Shown here: piece by piece, positions 63,611 to 64,000 of the stretch
Position numbering within the stretch: the stretch's first letter is position 1
Layout: every line of letters begins with the position of its first letter
NCBI GenBank assembly: GCA_902609035.1
Contig: CACLQG010000004.1
Coordinates: 1 to 64,000 of the forward strand
Length of the DNA stretch: 64,000 bases
Direction of reading: 5' to 3'
Source: an uncultured Bacteroidota bacterium
GTDB lineage: Bacteria > Bacteroidota > Bacteroidia > Flavobacteriales > Flavobacteriaceae
Translations under genes and position numbers: made by a program
Notes under the pieces: model-generated
Seen by the model: only the letters and a program-made list of their open reading frames with translations
What the model was told of the DNA's origin: nothing
Databases searched by the model: none

Positions 63611-64000
63611 TTATTCCTTTAATAGCAATTCGACATCCTCTAGCAACATATCTACTCCTTGAATATCTTGATCAACAAGATCTAAACCAGAGTAGTAGAC
63701 GATGGGGTTGTCGAAACGATCGACTCGGGAACGAATGTATCCGTTTTTGTCAATCAGGACGAAATAGCCTTGATGCTCGAAACCTCCTGCCACTGTGGGA
63801 TTAATCCCAGCAAATATACTAAATCCTGAATTGGCCAGTTCGTATACTCTAGATTTCTTATCCGTCAAAAAATGCCAATTCTGAGATTTTATGCCATAAT
63901 CTTCCGAATATTGTTTAAGAACATGGGGTTTGTCATTGTCTGGATCAATAGTAAAGGAGGCAATTCCGAAGTCTTGACGATCACCAAAGCGAGCATCCAA
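63611..64000 (-). CDS. SCO1/SenC family protein, 5' part outside window
   Basis: The C-terminal 129 residues of a thioredoxin-fold protein that inserts copper into the CuA site of cytochrome oxidase. ASFTIDPDNDKPHVLKQYSEDYG and WHFLTDKK match SCO; the copper His is in GFEHQGYFVLIDKNGYIRS. The CxxxC motif lies upstream, outside the window. The apparent TTG start at the edge is an artefact of truncation. It leads the run SCO - DUF420 - small CxxC protein. Confidence 0.85.
   Translation of the reverse strand: MDARFGDRQDFGIASFTIDPDNDKPHVLKQYSEDYGIKSQNWHFLTDKKSRVYELANSGFSIFAGINPTVAGGFEHQGYFVLIDKNGYIRSRVDRFDNPIVYYSGLDLVDQDIQGVDMLLEDVELLLKE

Noticed and set aside
1..64000. CRISPR arrays, insertion sequences, integrases or phage genes
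   Set aside because: I saw no regularly spaced repeats, transposase motifs or terminal inverted repeats; the accessory genes show no mobile element attached.

Overview
The window comes from a member of the Bacteroidota, most probably a flavobacterium (class Flavobacteriia). The DNA is AT-rich. Promoters carry the Bacteroidota -7 box TAnnTTTG, and Shine-Dalgarno sequences are weak or absent. There are SusC-like TonB-dependent receptors with carboxypeptidase-regulatory-like N-terminal domains, a protease with a type IX secretion (T9SS) C-terminal tail, and a folK-deoxynucleoside kinase fusion. The order pdxJ / nadK / DUF6089 / uppS / bamA / ompH / ompH is typical of Flavobacteriaceae. A GH106-like rhamnosidase gene, amino-sugar catabolism and exported oxidoreductases suggest a polysaccharide-degrading lifestyle.

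Layout. 1-2566 (-): a GH106-like glycoside hydrolase whose frame is broken at a run of ten G; it continues past the left edge. 3042-6442 (+): an amino-sugar cassette of nagA, an NRAMP-fold transporter lacking the metal-binding residues, and nagB. 6564-6738: two tRNA genes (Leu-TAA, Gly-GCC). 6877-14469: mutS, a SpoU-type RNA methyltransferase, folK-dNK, sppA, yhhQ and an rluF-like gene. 15040-22092: DUF2797, a GH3-family enzyme, the tig-clpP-clpX proteostasis cluster, then rpsP-rimM. 22096-32370 is an accessory block: a TonB receptor, a Rieske lipoprotein, a putative metal-uptake operon (small His-containing protein, His/Glu-rich lipoprotein, TonB receptor), an FGE-type lipoprotein with the catalytic Cys pair, and a GMC oxidoreductase with its gluconate-dehydrogenase-subunit-3-like partner. 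32435-34919: tRNA-Leu(CAA), prs, rplY and pth. 34903-39458 (-): a large T9SS metalloprotease coupled to a FN3-type lipoprotein. 39547-45187 (+): ribF, serS, a small DUF4286-like gene, rsmA, mgtE and a D-2-hydroxyacid dehydrogenase. 45190-48520 (-): aspartate kinase, a GNAT acetyltransferase, an alpha/beta hydrolase and pdxJ. 48632-54747 (+): nadK, a frameshifted DUF6089 gene, uppS, bamA and two ompH/skp genes. 54799-64000: gamma-carbonic anhydrase, nfu, then a long minus-strand run of SCO1, DUF420, a small CxxC protein, a MacB-type ATPase with two permeases, adaptor, TolC and tsaB.

The most unusual locus is the amino-sugar cassette. The transporter between deacetylase and deaminase aligns with NRAMP proteins, but both the TM1 DPGN and the TM6 MPH metal-ligand motifs are replaced. 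It is therefore a candidate for a different substrate, perhaps an amino sugar. A second theme is homopolymer frameshifts: G10 in the GH106 gene, A7 in the DUF6089 gene, and possibly A6 before nagA. These may be phase-variable tracts, true decay or sequencing errors; the sequence alone cannot decide.
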